Made by a program: the position numbers and the translations under genes | The notes under the pieces: generated by a model | The model's input: the letters and a program-made list of their open reading frames with translations, nothing else | What the model was told of the DNA's origin: nothing | Database searches by the model: none | Origin: Obelidium mucronatum | Lineage: Eukaryota; Chytridiomycota; Chytridiomycetes; Chytridiales; Chytriomycetaceae | Direction: 5' to 3' | Length of the DNA stretch: 15,557 nucleotides | Assembly (NCBI GenBank): GCA_025765595.1 | Contig: JAIVFH010000535.1 | Coordinates: 1-15,557 of the forward strand | In this document: positions 1 through 8,684 of the stretch, piece after piece | How positions within the stretch are numbered: position 1 is the first letter of the stretch | How the letters are laid out: each line of letters opens with the position of its first letter

Positions 1-1346
1 AGACTCGTTGTTGTTGAGGTCATCAGTCAAACCGTCGGTTGCCATGACAAGGAACAAGTCTTTTGTGGGACGATTGTGTGGTGAGTCACAACTGGAGAAG
101 CAGTCAAGTAAGGTGGGTTGACGGCTCCTGCGATATCCATTTTCGTTGAACCACTTGGGAGCTTCTTGATCAAGTCTGAAGCCCATTTGACATTTGAGCG
201 TTCTCCGAATGCCCCACGTGTTATGGCAATGTAGGCCCAAGACACGGTCTTCAGGGCCGTATGCGGGGTCAGTGTATGGGCTTCAATAAGTCAGCCGTCA
301 GACTCGGTTGGGTGGTTCGGCAAGGATTCTTGCTCTTCCTCGGCGTTGTCTGGGCGTTGGTCTTTGACAAGGCAGTGGCAGTGAATGAGCCGTCTTCATT
401 GCGAGAACCGAGAATAGCTCGGGTATCACCAGTGGCAGCCACGTATTAAATCGGAACCATCAACTAGGGCGGCAAGAGCGCACGATCCAGAAACAGCCTG
501 CTTGATTTAGAGATGCAAACTTGGCTTTTTGGTCCTCGACAGATTCGTAGGAAGAAGGATAAATGTCGAGGAAGGCGCCGTTGATGATGTCTTTGTCAAG
601 ACGCTCAAAAGCCTTTTGGATGGCAGTTTGGATGGCGGCTTTGCGGTCTGGAACAGTGAACCAAGTGTTGGTTGCATCGTGGACTTCCTTGGCAACGTAC
701 TAGAATAAAGCCGTGTCATTAACCCGCGCTGCATAGTTCAAATCATTTTACAACAACTCACAGCTGCCAAATGCTTTTCAACGATTTCCACACACTTTTC
801 GCCTCCATGTCCATCTAGGACCACAAACAGCTGGGCTGTTCTGTTTCCAGGAAGATTAATGGAAACTTGGGCAGATCGATCCTGGGATGATGAAGAGGCC
901 ACACTGGCCGTATCACAACGAAGAACAGGTGAGTTGGGGAACACAAGTGATGAAGAGCCAGAGGAAAGAATTGCATCAACTTGGGAAGGGGTAAACTTGT
1001 CTTCAACGATTTGTTCCTTTGGTGGAATGAATCGGGCATTCAACTCATCCTGGAAATAATAGGACACAGCTCCCAAGGCAATGAGACCAAACACAAGCAC
1101 AGCAGAGGTTGGCGAAGACCCCTGGTTCGGGTTAGAGACCTTTGCAGCTGGCTTGGCAGGCGCAGCAACGGTTGCGAAGGTCTTGTTGTAGAGTTTGGCG
1201 GATCGAGACCTGGCATTTGAACCAGCCATCCACGGGGACACTGGCTTCAGCTTGATACCAGAGATGGATACGGAAGATGAAAGAGCCTTGGAGGCAGCAG
1301 ACGACTGCATTTGACGAGCTGGAGAGCGGACGAGGTTTCTAATCAT
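1..1346 (-). CDS. Mitochondrial PP2C-type protein phosphatase (Ptc5/PDP-like), partial, 3' part frame-disrupted
   Basis: Predicted Mg2+/Mn2+-dependent Ser/Thr phosphatase of mitochondria; the family includes the pyruvate dehydrogenase phosphatases. Exon 1 (1346-762, ATG at 1346-1344, 195 codons) begins with an Arg/Ser-rich presequence (MIRNLVRSPARQ...). A hydrophobic helix follows at about residues 83-100 (AVLVFGLIALGAVSYY), then the PP2C metal site LFVVLDGHGGEKC near residue 175. Intron 761-700 (62 nt) has donor GTGAGT and acceptor TTCTAG in phase 0. Exon 2 (699-1) continues with family motifs: SGSCALAALVDGSD, VAATGDTRAILG, RVLG, AITR..AFGE and LVMATDGLTDD. These motifs sit in different frames. 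About eight 1-nt insertions or deletions, plus an in-frame TGA near 280, are needed to join them. The C-terminus lies beyond position 1. Family assignment is firm; whether the gene is broken or the sequence is poor cannot be decided here. Confidence 0.8.
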
Positions 1347-1535
1347 GTTTGTCTAGTGTCAAAATTGGAAAGAAAAATGGAGCTTGTGTCTGAAGACTCA
1401 TTTGCAATCAATCGTCCTCTTTCTACAGCGATATCTATTCCAACACACCAAAAACTACATACAATAAGCTGGATTAACCAGATGGAAAAAACGAAGGGAA
1501 ACGGGATAGGATAGAGGGGTTGCCAAAAAAATCGT
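1347..1535. other. Intergenic spacer between spherulin A and the PP2C gene
   Basis: These 189 bases separate the stop of spherulin-4 gene A from the start of the PP2C gene, both on the minus strand. They should hold the PP2C promoter and the spherulin A 3' end. I see no coding frame and no recognisable control element. Confidence 0.4.
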
Positions 1536-2716
1536 TCAAGACTCACTCTTGAAGTATGAGGGAAGTTTGTTGTATGGGTTTGGCATAGCAGAATCCGTAA
1601 AAAAGACATGATTGGCATTTTTTAGAGAAGCCAGCGCCATAGCGGATCCGAGTGCATCCGCGGGAGTATCGTGTACGAAATGAATGAATCGACTTGCGTT
1701 GTACCGAGAAACCCAACTTGGAACAACGAGCGACTGATACCGAGTCAGCGTATCTTCAAAAGCTAGAATCATATCGGCTGTAGCCATATAACTCTCATCA
1801 GATGGATATAGCCCAGTGTTGAGGACGACAAGGGCTGTCCCTTGATTCTGGGCACGAATAAAAGTGGAAATGTCTTGGATGTAGGACAAGTTCCTTGCGT
1901 CTGTAGAAACTTCGTCCAAAAGGATTCCATCAACGTGATACCAATTAAGATACGTCATAGTGTCTTGTTTGATTTGAGTGGCGTCTCTTTTCCCGTAATT
2001 TGTTGGAATATATCCCAAAACCTTGATTCCGGAGTTCTGCGCCCTAGCAACATAGGTACCGTACATTGAGTCTTGTTTGCTACCAGGACCAGTTGAGGGA
2101 TTCATAACCAAATGTCCAACGCTGGATGGCTGGCCAGTAATGATTTGATCCCACGCAGCACCAGGATAAAAGTAGGCCGGAACAAACAAGGTTAGACCAA
2201 ACGTGCTGACAGAAGATGTGGCCAACGCGGCTCCAGACGCCTTCTTGTTTACAATCAAAATGGTACCAATTACAGCAACAACGAGCAAAAGGCCCGCTGC
2301 AACCAACCACATTTTATGGATTGGTTTCCAGTTTGCTTTTTTGTTTTCGTCCGATGGCAAAGGCAAACTAAGGTCGATCGATTCACTTGGACTTGTAGAC
2401 GAAGGCTGTAGTTGCCCGCTTTTCAAGCGACTCAGGTCAAAGTGCCGTTGAGACGCAGATGCCTTCGATTTCCGAGAAGAGCTTCCTTTTTCGTCAGAGT
2501 TTGGCGATGATTTGGAGTCGGCATCGGATTGGTAGTTGCTTCCCGAGTTGGGCTTGTGATGGTAAGCGTCTAAAGTTGATGTGAGCCTCCCACCGGTTCC
2601 ACAACTCCGCACCCTCAAGACTGTCTAGTACCTGCAGGAAGTGGGGGTGGCGGCAATCTTCCAGCAGCTGCCTGTGGACGCATTGGATTCAGCGGACTTT
2701 GAGGCCGCACACTCAT
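1536..2716 (-). CDS. Spherulin-4 / GH135 domain protein A, type II membrane anchored
   Basis: Predicted surface glycoside hydrolase of the spherulation-specific family 4 (GH135; Aspergillus Sph3 in this family cuts galactosaminogalactan). Start ATG 2716-2714 gives a Pro-rich N-terminus (MSVRPQSPLNPMRPQ...). The frame shifts once near 2620-2622, where one missing base restores it, and the total becomes 393 aa. A Ser-rich, probably cytoplasmic stretch (to about residue 130) is followed by a membrane helix (WLVAAGLLLVVAVIGTILIV, about 137-156) and a GH135 domain at about 177-390. Motifs in order: LFVPAYFYPGAAWD, VMNPSTGPGS, GIKVLGYIPTNYGKR, VDGILLDEV (acidic pair Asp-Glu), a degenerate LNTGLYPSDESYM (usual NPG is NTG) and MILAFED (third conserved acid). 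It ends NPYNKLPSYF plus a short tail. The substrate in this organism is unknown. Confidence 0.85.
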
Positions 2717-2756
2717 TCGATTTTCGTCAACTTTTATTTTCAATTATTCTATCTTT

Positions 2757-3219
2757 TTACTGGAAAAATACAGAACTCTTTGTCATTACCGAAAAAGAGT
2801 CGAATGGGTAGGGCTTCCTGACCTTTGGAAAGTAGCTATAGCCTGCATTGCGAGCTTGTGCTAACTTGCCGGCTCCGCATAGAATCGTTTATCAACTTGA
2901 TTGATTGTGGGATAAAACTTCCAAAAAGATTCCATCCACCTTGTACCCGTCCGAGAGCTGGGCTATGTCAATAACTTAATTCGAACGGCGAAAATTGAGC
3001 ATCCAGTTGATCAAAGTCCACGTTCGAGGCGCTTGACATGGCACTGTCTGGACGAAGCACGAGGTCGAGGTCGGGAACCTTGTCAGTCTTCCAGTTTCCT
3101 AACGGGCAGTCCACAATAAAAATGCATAACTTTTGAGCTCTTTTGAGAGCCGAGGAGTTACGCCAGCGATCTGAGGAAATATAAATACTGTTTGTCTCAA
3201 AAAGAAAGACCCAACCCAA
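2757..3219 (-). pseudogene. Decayed spherulin-4 (GH135) relic
   Basis: On the minus strand, directly upstream of spherulin A, pieces of the same domain appear in the right order but in different frames and with gaps. A first piece (LVLRPDSAMSSASNVDF) aligns with VMNPDNGPGASPDPNF of gene B. A second (YKVDGIFLEVLS) matches the WYKVDGIFLDEV catalytic strand but has lost the Asp of the acidic pair. A third (LAQARNAGYSYFPKVRKPYP) matches the C-terminal ERNAGHVFFTDALMPNPY segment. The middle part with NPG.YP..GYM and FE is absent, and stop codons separate the pieces. This is best read as a dead tandem copy. The alignment was done by eye; the first piece is the weakest match. Confidence 0.6.
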
Positions 3220-3810
3220 TTTCGAATGCCATACTTATCTACTTAACACAAAATCAATTAATGTAAAAGGATGCCCCTTATTATTTACGAAAACCCATGA
3301 GAACAAGGGGGAAAATTCTCCGAAGAATTTATTTCATGTCGAAAGTCGTGTCATTTCAGATCAGAAAAGTCTATAAAACCAGCCGCTTTTCCCCTTGAAT
3401 CATCACAAAACCATCTCAAAAGATAGAATCTTGAACGATGGCTCCGCATTCCCCTGGCCTTTTCACGACCAGAACTCGGTTATCCAGTCCTTGCGTTCAA
3501 GTTCTCAACTTTGTCAAGCTCCTGTCCGACTTCTGCCAAATCTCGCTTCTTTCGTCGGCTTCCGATTCGATTCTAATTGAAGAAATTCAAGAACACACAA
3601 ATGACCGAAGGGTCTCGATTATTATTCAATCAAAATAAATTGCCAGGTCCACGAACCCAGCACTATTGGTCCATATGCCTCCTTTTGGAGCGACCAACAC
3701 GGTGATGCCGATAATAATCGTAAGTTTGTATATTTGGATGCTGGTTGTTTATTTTGTTGTTGTTCTAACGTTCATTTATACTTTGGGTCTTTCTTTTTGA
3801 AACAAACAGT
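3220..3810 (+). promoter_or_regulatory. Upstream region of the Oca4-like gene: TATA-like box and probable 5' UTR intron
   Basis: No gene is recognised in these 591 bases. A TATAAAA box lies at 3372-3378. A good plus-strand intron follows at 3720-3809 (donor GTAAGT, branch TTCTAACG, acceptor AACAAACAG, 90 nt), and its acceptor is one base before the ATG chosen for the Oca4-like protein. That fits a spliced 5' leader. Small ATG-started frames exist at 3438-3638 (66 codons) and 3601-3705; either could be an upstream ORF or chance. A frame ending at the intron donor (CQVHEPSTIGPYASFW...) looks rather coding-like but cannot be joined in phase to the next exon. Confidence 0.4.
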
Positions 3811-5481
3811 ATGATGGAAAAACGGAAAGAACACCATCCACCTTTTCGATATGGGTTAGTGGCTTCCAGTCCCATTCAATTAGGAGCCCAATCAGTATGC
3901 AATAATGAAGTCTTTGCAGAGACTTTGTCTCGAGGTTGGATTTCTCTCGGCTGGTCAGTTGTATTTTAACCCAAAATCAACAGGTGCATTCCCACTGCAA
4001 ACCAACATCCGCTTCCTCAGTCGTCTTAACCTTAAAACGATAATATCTCTCACGCCTGATGTACCAATGTTTCATTCGCCTGGAAATCATTCGAGGGCAA
4101 ATTCAACTGCAACAGGTTGACTTGGAACCTATTGGGGCCTGATCAGAAATTGTAATCACTCATTGATAATTTTGCCTTGGAATTCGCCAGAACCTGCTGC
4201 GACTGCCGAGTCTGCAGATTCTGATCCTGTCCGAGTCTGGGTGACGAAATCACAGATTAAAACAATCCATATTCGTGTTGACCGGCCAACCGACGACAAT
4301 GAAATCCCACTGTCGTTTAAACAGGCGGCCTCTATTCTGGCAATTATTACGAATAAGGAGTTGAGTGTTGAATCGCACTTCAGTTGAGCTCCTCTAACTT
4401 TTATTGCGTTCCTAGAAATATGCCAGCATATATTCACTGCTTGAATGGCGGCGTAGTTACAGGCTTGGTGTGTGCCTTATTGCGGAAACTTATGCATTGG
4501 TCTCCAAAGTCGGCCATTGGTTTGTTGTGTTGTTATTCTTTAGGGAATAAATAATTAACCTGACGACTTAGCTGAATATGCCCGATTTCTTGCTGGTGAA
4601 GAAATAGATGGAACTGGGGTACACGAATTTGTCGACAGGTGAGCTTGAATATGGTATTCGGTAGACTTCCTGTCAAACTTGTGGAAAACAGATTTTCTGG
4701 GGAAGTTGAAATATCACAGTCAATTCCAAAATGGCTGTGGGGTGGAATCCTGCCTACCAAAAAGCACCCGTCGATTAAACTCAAGCTCCTTCAAGCACCA
4801 CCTCCTGTTTCCGCAACAACTCTACCTTCCACGAACTCGGCACCGCAGTCCCTCCCAAGCCCGAAACCAAGTACCGCTTCCAATTTTATTCACCAGAAAA
4901 GTGCAAACAGCATCACTCCATCACAACGTGAAAGCACAACGTCTGTATCGGCCACAACAACCACAACGACCACACACGCGTCCACTACAAGCGCGCCCGC
5001 TCACTTGAATCAACAAATAAGCTACGTGTCCAATACTTCACCACCCGCTGTTGGACAGTCTCCTTCGCAGCACCCGACACCGACACCCGCCAGCCCAGCT
5101 GCAATATTTAATTCCTTACCACCTGCTGCGTTGAAGCCTCAAGCGCGACAATCAGCATCAACATCAATCGGAAACGGGGACATTATAACAGCTGATCGCA
5201 CGAGCGAAGTACTGAATGGGACAGGGAGTGAATTTAGCGCGTTTACTGCGACAACTGGAGGTAGACTTGGCGAGGGTGCAAATGGGAGGGTTAGCAGTGG
5301 AAGTGGTTCAACTAATGCAGGAGGCAAGAGAGGCGCTGGTTTGCCGGCTGATACTGCCGATCAGAGCAGCAGTGGTTCTTCAAAAAAGAGTAAAGAAAAG
5401 ACACCTGGGGCCAATGCTGCGGCAAATAGCAACAATGGAGAGATAAGCGCGACTTTGAATGCACTTGATTTGGAAATGTGA
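3811..5481 (+). CDS. Oca4/Siw14-type atypical dual-specificity phosphatase with long disordered C-terminal tail
   Basis: Predicted member of the fungal Oca/Siw14 phosphatase-like family (inositol pyrophosphate phosphatase relatives). Exons 3811-3934, 3984-4115, 4191-4359, 4416-4519, 4572-4638 and 4692-5481 join in phase without correction: 1386 nt, 461 aa. Introns are 49, 75, 56, 52 and 53 nt; the third has a CTCTAAC branch site. Motifs in order: HHPPFRYGLV, SRGAFPLQTNIRFLSRL, LKTIISLTPDVP, KTIHIRVDRPTDD, MPAYIHCLNGGVVTGLV, LLRKLMHWS, FVDRFSGEVEI, IPKWLWGGILPTKKHPSIKL. The catalytic Cys (about residue 150) is present, but the CX5R Arg position is Val, as in the Oca4-like HCxxGxxxTG branch, so it may be a pseudophosphatase. 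Residues about 235-461 are Ser/Thr/Pro/Gly-rich and probably disordered. The start at ATG-ATG 3811 follows a likely leader intron; extra upstream coding sequence cannot be excluded. Confidence 0.85.
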
Positions 5482-5508
5482 CTTTGAATGCTCTTGATTT
5501 GGAAATGG
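5451..5508 (+). repeat. 29-bp tandem duplication across the stop codon of the Oca4-like gene
   Basis: Two adjacent 29-nt copies, 5451-5479 and 5480-5508, begin GACTTTGAATGC and differ at one internal base (A/T) and at the last base. The first encodes the C-terminal TLNALDLEM and the stop TGA spans the junction (5479-5481). Because 29 is not a multiple of three, the second copy is out of frame. Read in its own frame it repeats TLNALDLEM and runs on for GLWTVTEL before a stop. Confidence 0.9.
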
Positions 5509-5720
5509 GGTTATGGACCGTAACAGAATTATAAAAAAGTGGTGAAAAATTCCTGATTACCCACATCTTCTCGCTAAGACTCGACTTTCATGGCCTTGGC
5601 AGTGGCAGAAGAACAAAATACAAGCGAACCACAAGTGAAGAATGGTGCAGTAGCGAGGGAAAAAGAATTTATTGATTGTTTTAGCAGCTGTACTCGTTTC
5701 AAAACCGTCGAAGGATTTTG
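5509..5720. other. Convergent 3' spacer
   Basis: This spacer lies between the ends of the Oca4-like gene (+) and the six-helix membrane protein (-). It is AT-rich. I see no coding frame and no clear terminator structure. Confidence 0.3.
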
Positions 5721-6465
5721 TTAACGACTCGGAAGCGCATCTTTTGAAACTTTCAACAAGGCGTCTTCCAAACGAGCAATCTTTGCCTTTGCCTCACTCA
5801 TTTTTTGGAAATGCAACGCCACTTTCATCCCAAAGAGAACAAAATATATTCCTTGAAACAACCATAACACTCCACAATAAAGGAGCTGGTTTATGAATGG
5901 ATCAAACCCAATACACAGGTACAGAGCACTCAATAAAAAGCAAAGGATTCCGAAACAAGTTACTACAATTCCATAGTTTGAAATAATTCGGAATCGAGGG
6001 TCGGTAGTTTCGAATCGCGTGTTGATGTAATAAATGAACGTGATCATCATGATCATGTCGAACAAGAGAGTCAAAATGTTTGCAATCACGTTCACGGTTA
6101 TAACAAATAAATTATAGTTGTCTGGGAGTATCATCCATAAAAAGGTGTCGGCAAACACCACAATAAGGTACAGAACTGGACAGGTGTAAACAAAAACCAA
6201 ATAGTATTTTGCCCATCGCATGATATATCAAGAGTTGAAACGTCGCGAGACCCTGAAAAATTGCTTGAGAGATCGCTATTATCGCGACAAGAATATTGAA
6301 GGGCGTCGCTAAGTTTTGCCGTGTAAAGGGAAGACTCCTCTGTTGCGTCTCATACAATATGAATACAATCAAGATGACTATGCCAAATATGGCCACTGCA
6401 GTTGCGGCTGTTTCGACGGAAACGATGAACGCAACCTCTTCGACTGTAAGATGTGTCACATTCAT
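5721..6465 (-). CDS. Six-transmembrane-helix protein with C-terminal coiled coil, family unknown
   Basis: I do not recognise the family. From ATG 6465-6463 the first frame gives MNVTHLTVEEVAFIVSV... and two hydrophobic helices (about 11-37 and 52-78). Skipping one base near 6222 enters the frame that carries the rest, giving 247 aa. Four more helices follow: YYLVFVYTCPVLYLIVVF, the segment NLFVITVNVIANILTLLF running into MIMMITFIYYI, IVVTCFGILCFLLSALYL, and LLYCGVLWLFQGIYFVLFG. The last 28 residues (QKMSEAKAKIARLEDALL...) form a short charged coiled-coil-like tail. There is no cleavable signal peptide. The single frame break lies in a TATATCATGCG stretch and is probably a sequencing indel, since both halves are clearly one membrane protein. 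Topology suggests a receptor or channel-like protein, but no functional motif is visible. Confidence 0.7.
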
Positions 6466-6675
6466 GGAGAGCGACTGGGTGTGATAAATTTGAATAGGAT
6501 TTACTTGAGAGGATTGTTCAATGTCTCCAACCTCATTCCAACCACAGACTCATTACACCCACAAAAGGGATATGATAAATGAAAATTCCTATTTATTTCG
6601 TATATTGCGCAGCTATTTGACAAATGAGTAAATTAAGTGAAAGGGAGGGGAACAGCAAACAAGGAAACTTCAAAA
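6466..6675. other. Spacer between the six-helix protein and spherulin B
   Basis: These 210 bases should contain the promoter of the six-helix gene and the 3' end of spherulin B, both on the minus strand. No further gene or recognisable control element is seen. Confidence 0.3.
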
Positions 6676-8008
6676 TCAATTCAAGTAGCTGGGAAGCAGA
6701 GTATAAGCATCGTGCCTTTTCAAATCCGTAAAAAACGCGTACTTCGCGTTTCGTTCTGCAGCGAGCACTTTGGAATGTGCAAGAGCAATTTCCTCCACTT
6801 CATACACGACATGAACAAACTTGCTACTGTTAAAATTATGCGTCCACAATGGCACCTTAATCTTGGTGTAGCTTTCAAACGAGCCCTCGAAAGCAAGAAT
6901 CATATCCGCCAACGCCATATATCCCATATCCTCAGGGTATGTCCCAGGATTAATGGCCACCAATGAAGATGAATTGCTTCGGCGAGTGTAATCTGCAACT
7001 GTTTGGTAATATTCCAGCTGTTCAGCCTTGCTGGAAACCTGGTCCAAGAAAATACCATCCGTTTTATACCATGAGTTATATTGAAAGACGGCTTCCGTCA
7101 CTTTAGAGGTATTTTCAAGACCGTAGCCTGTAGCAATGTATCCCAAAATCTTGATTCCGGCTTCTTGTGCTTGGGCCACAGTTTTAACAAAGTTGGGATC
7201 AGGTGACGCGCCAGGTCCGTTGTCTGGATTCATGACGACAAATGCAGGCTTGGAATGGATGACTTTGTCCCAAAGCGGTCCAGGGTAAAAGTAGGCTGGG
7301 ACGAATAGACTAGACCCATTAACAGATGAGCTCATTGAATCGCTTGAAGTGATGGTTTCCTTGGGGCTCGAGTCGAATGAGGAAGAGATCGAGGAAGGAG
7401 TGAATACAAATAACAGGGTCGCCACGAGAATCAAGAGAATCCCCACTACGGCTGTCACAGGAAATTGAATCCATTTCTTAACTGAAAATTGCTTGGAGGG
7501 AAATGAAGCTGTTTCGCGATCGCAAAGATTTTGGATTGATGTTCCTTGAAGAACTTTTGGGACAGAGAGGTTTCGTTTCATTTGTTCTAGCTGGAAGCTT
7601 GGCTTGCCTAAACTAATTCGAGAACGGTTTACAGAAAACCAGTCAAAGGAAAAAAAATGAATGTGAGGAATTTACGTCAACAGAGCCGTCATGAATTCCG
7701 TTCTATTGCTGATCGTGGATGTTGATGATTCCGTTTCAAAATCTGAGTATGAATCGAGCTTGTACCATCCATTTTCTTGATCAGGCATCGAAATGCTATC
7801 AAAGTACTTTGAGGAAGAGCTGTCGTTGTTGTTTGGACCTATCGGATTTTGGTGGCTGATGTTAAAAAAACAATCATCACATGCATAAAAGAATAATATT
7901 CAAAATACCATCCAGCTCAAAAGATTCTCTCACGATATTGCTTGGGCACGGATGCTGTGTAGGCTCCTGCGTTGGAGAAACTTCTTGTGTTGGTGGCTGT
8001 ACCTTCAT
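6676..8008 (-). CDS. Spherulin-4 / GH135 domain protein B, type II membrane anchored, Asp-Gln variant
   Basis: Same family and plan as protein A. Exon 1 is 8008-7909 (MKVQPPTQEVSPTQEPTQ...). Intron 7908-7856 (53 nt) has GTATTT...AACATCAG. Exon 2 is 7855-7676, Ser/Thr/Asp-rich (HQNPIGPNNNDSSSSKYFDS...). Intron 7675-7613 (63 nt) has GTAAAT...GAATTAG. Exon 3 is 7612-6676. Exons 2 and 3 join in phase; exon 1 to exon 2 needs one extra base, so a 1-nt deletion is likely. The corrected length is about 405 aa. A membrane helix (PVTAVVGILLILVATLLFVF) precedes a Ser-rich linker and the GH135 domain: LFVPAYFYPGPLWD, VMNPDNGPGASPDPNF, GIKILGYIATGYG, TDGIFLDQV, INPGTYPEDMGYM, MILAFEG, ending LLPSYLN. The conserved Asp-Glu pair is Asp-Gln here. 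Translation from the exon 3 ATG at 7581 alone would give a 301-aa form that still has the anchor. Confidence 0.8.
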
Positions 8009-8162
8009 GTCACTTTTTTTTTAAGGTTTTTCCAATCCCGAAAATTTAAAGGAACCCATAGTCAAGAGTAGAAATGATCATGTAAAATGTTGCTTTTACA
8101 TTTCATTGGTTCCATAGGAGTTGTTGCACGGAATCTGAACAGTTCGGCCGTCGGACTCATCA
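8009..8162. other. Short spacer upstream of spherulin B
   Basis: This stretch lies between the start of spherulin B and the stop of the small membrane protein, same strand. It has a 10-nt T run near 8024-8033. No gene is seen. Confidence 0.3.
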
Positions 8163-8614
8163 TCACGAATCAAATGCCATAGTGGCCAGCAACGCGACAG
8201 AGGCAACTATATCAATGGCTACAACTCTCTTCACAAAAGCATTGACAGGTCCACGAGAAGTCCATGCAATTCCAACAAACGACAGCATACTCCCCAAACC
8301 AAGCACTCTTGCAGCCAGTAACAACCCATCTACCTTTTTGGGTGGAAGCACGGCTGCAGCGACAATAAATCCACCAGTTAAACCAAAGAGAACAGCACGG
8401 TGGCGAAGTAGAATCAAGAGGTTTTGGTCCGAAGAAAGAAACGAGGCAGGGAGGCAATAGAGTATTAGAGTCTCTGCAAGCGTGTAGGTCCTAGGACTCC
8501 CATAACAGGAAGAAAGTTTATCAGACCGACGGTGGCCAAAGTGATTGAAGAGATGGTTGTTATTTTCAAATGTTTTTCAACTGTTTTCTCCGCCCAACTG
8601 CAACGTTTTATCAT
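8163..8614 (-). CDS. Small four-helix membrane protein resembling a bacterial inner-membrane family
   Basis: ATG 8614-8612 opens MIKRCSWAEKTVEKHLK followed by a first helix (ISSITLATVGLINFLPVMGV) and VLGPTRLQRL, where this frame stops (TAA 8467-8465). The other frame takes over before 8468 with SSDQNLLILLRHRAVLFGL, then helices GGFIVAAAVL, ARVLGLGSMLSFVGIAW and VVAIDIVASVALLATM, ending at TGA 8165-8163. One missing base in the 8468-8508 stretch makes it a single 150-aa protein. From memory, small bacterial membrane proteins of about 140 residues share the order LP..GVLG..RL..LYG, DPNLLILMRHRAVLFG, SMLSF and RRVV..D. That similarity suggests one family, possibly acquired by transfer, but it is unverified. 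Function is unknown. It lies between spherulin genes B and C on the same strand. Confidence 0.6.
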
Positions 8615-8684
8615 CAATGACCAGCAAAAAGAATATATATCAAATCATGCAAGCGCATGGTAAATAAAAAAATACAAAATGACA

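Noticed and set aside
270..290. TGA in the PP2C frame as a selenocysteine or reassigned codon
   Set aside because: TGA acts as a normal stop in the other genes, and this stop lies among many frame breaks.
3438..3638. A 66-codon ORF with ATG downstream of a TATA-like box
   Set aside because: No recognisable domain and composition not distinctive; kept only as a possible upstream ORF in the leader region.
4679..5008. Overlapping frame inside the Oca4-like last exon
   Set aside because: It is a shifted reading of the same low-complexity DNA; the called frame carries WLWGGILPTKKHPSIKL.
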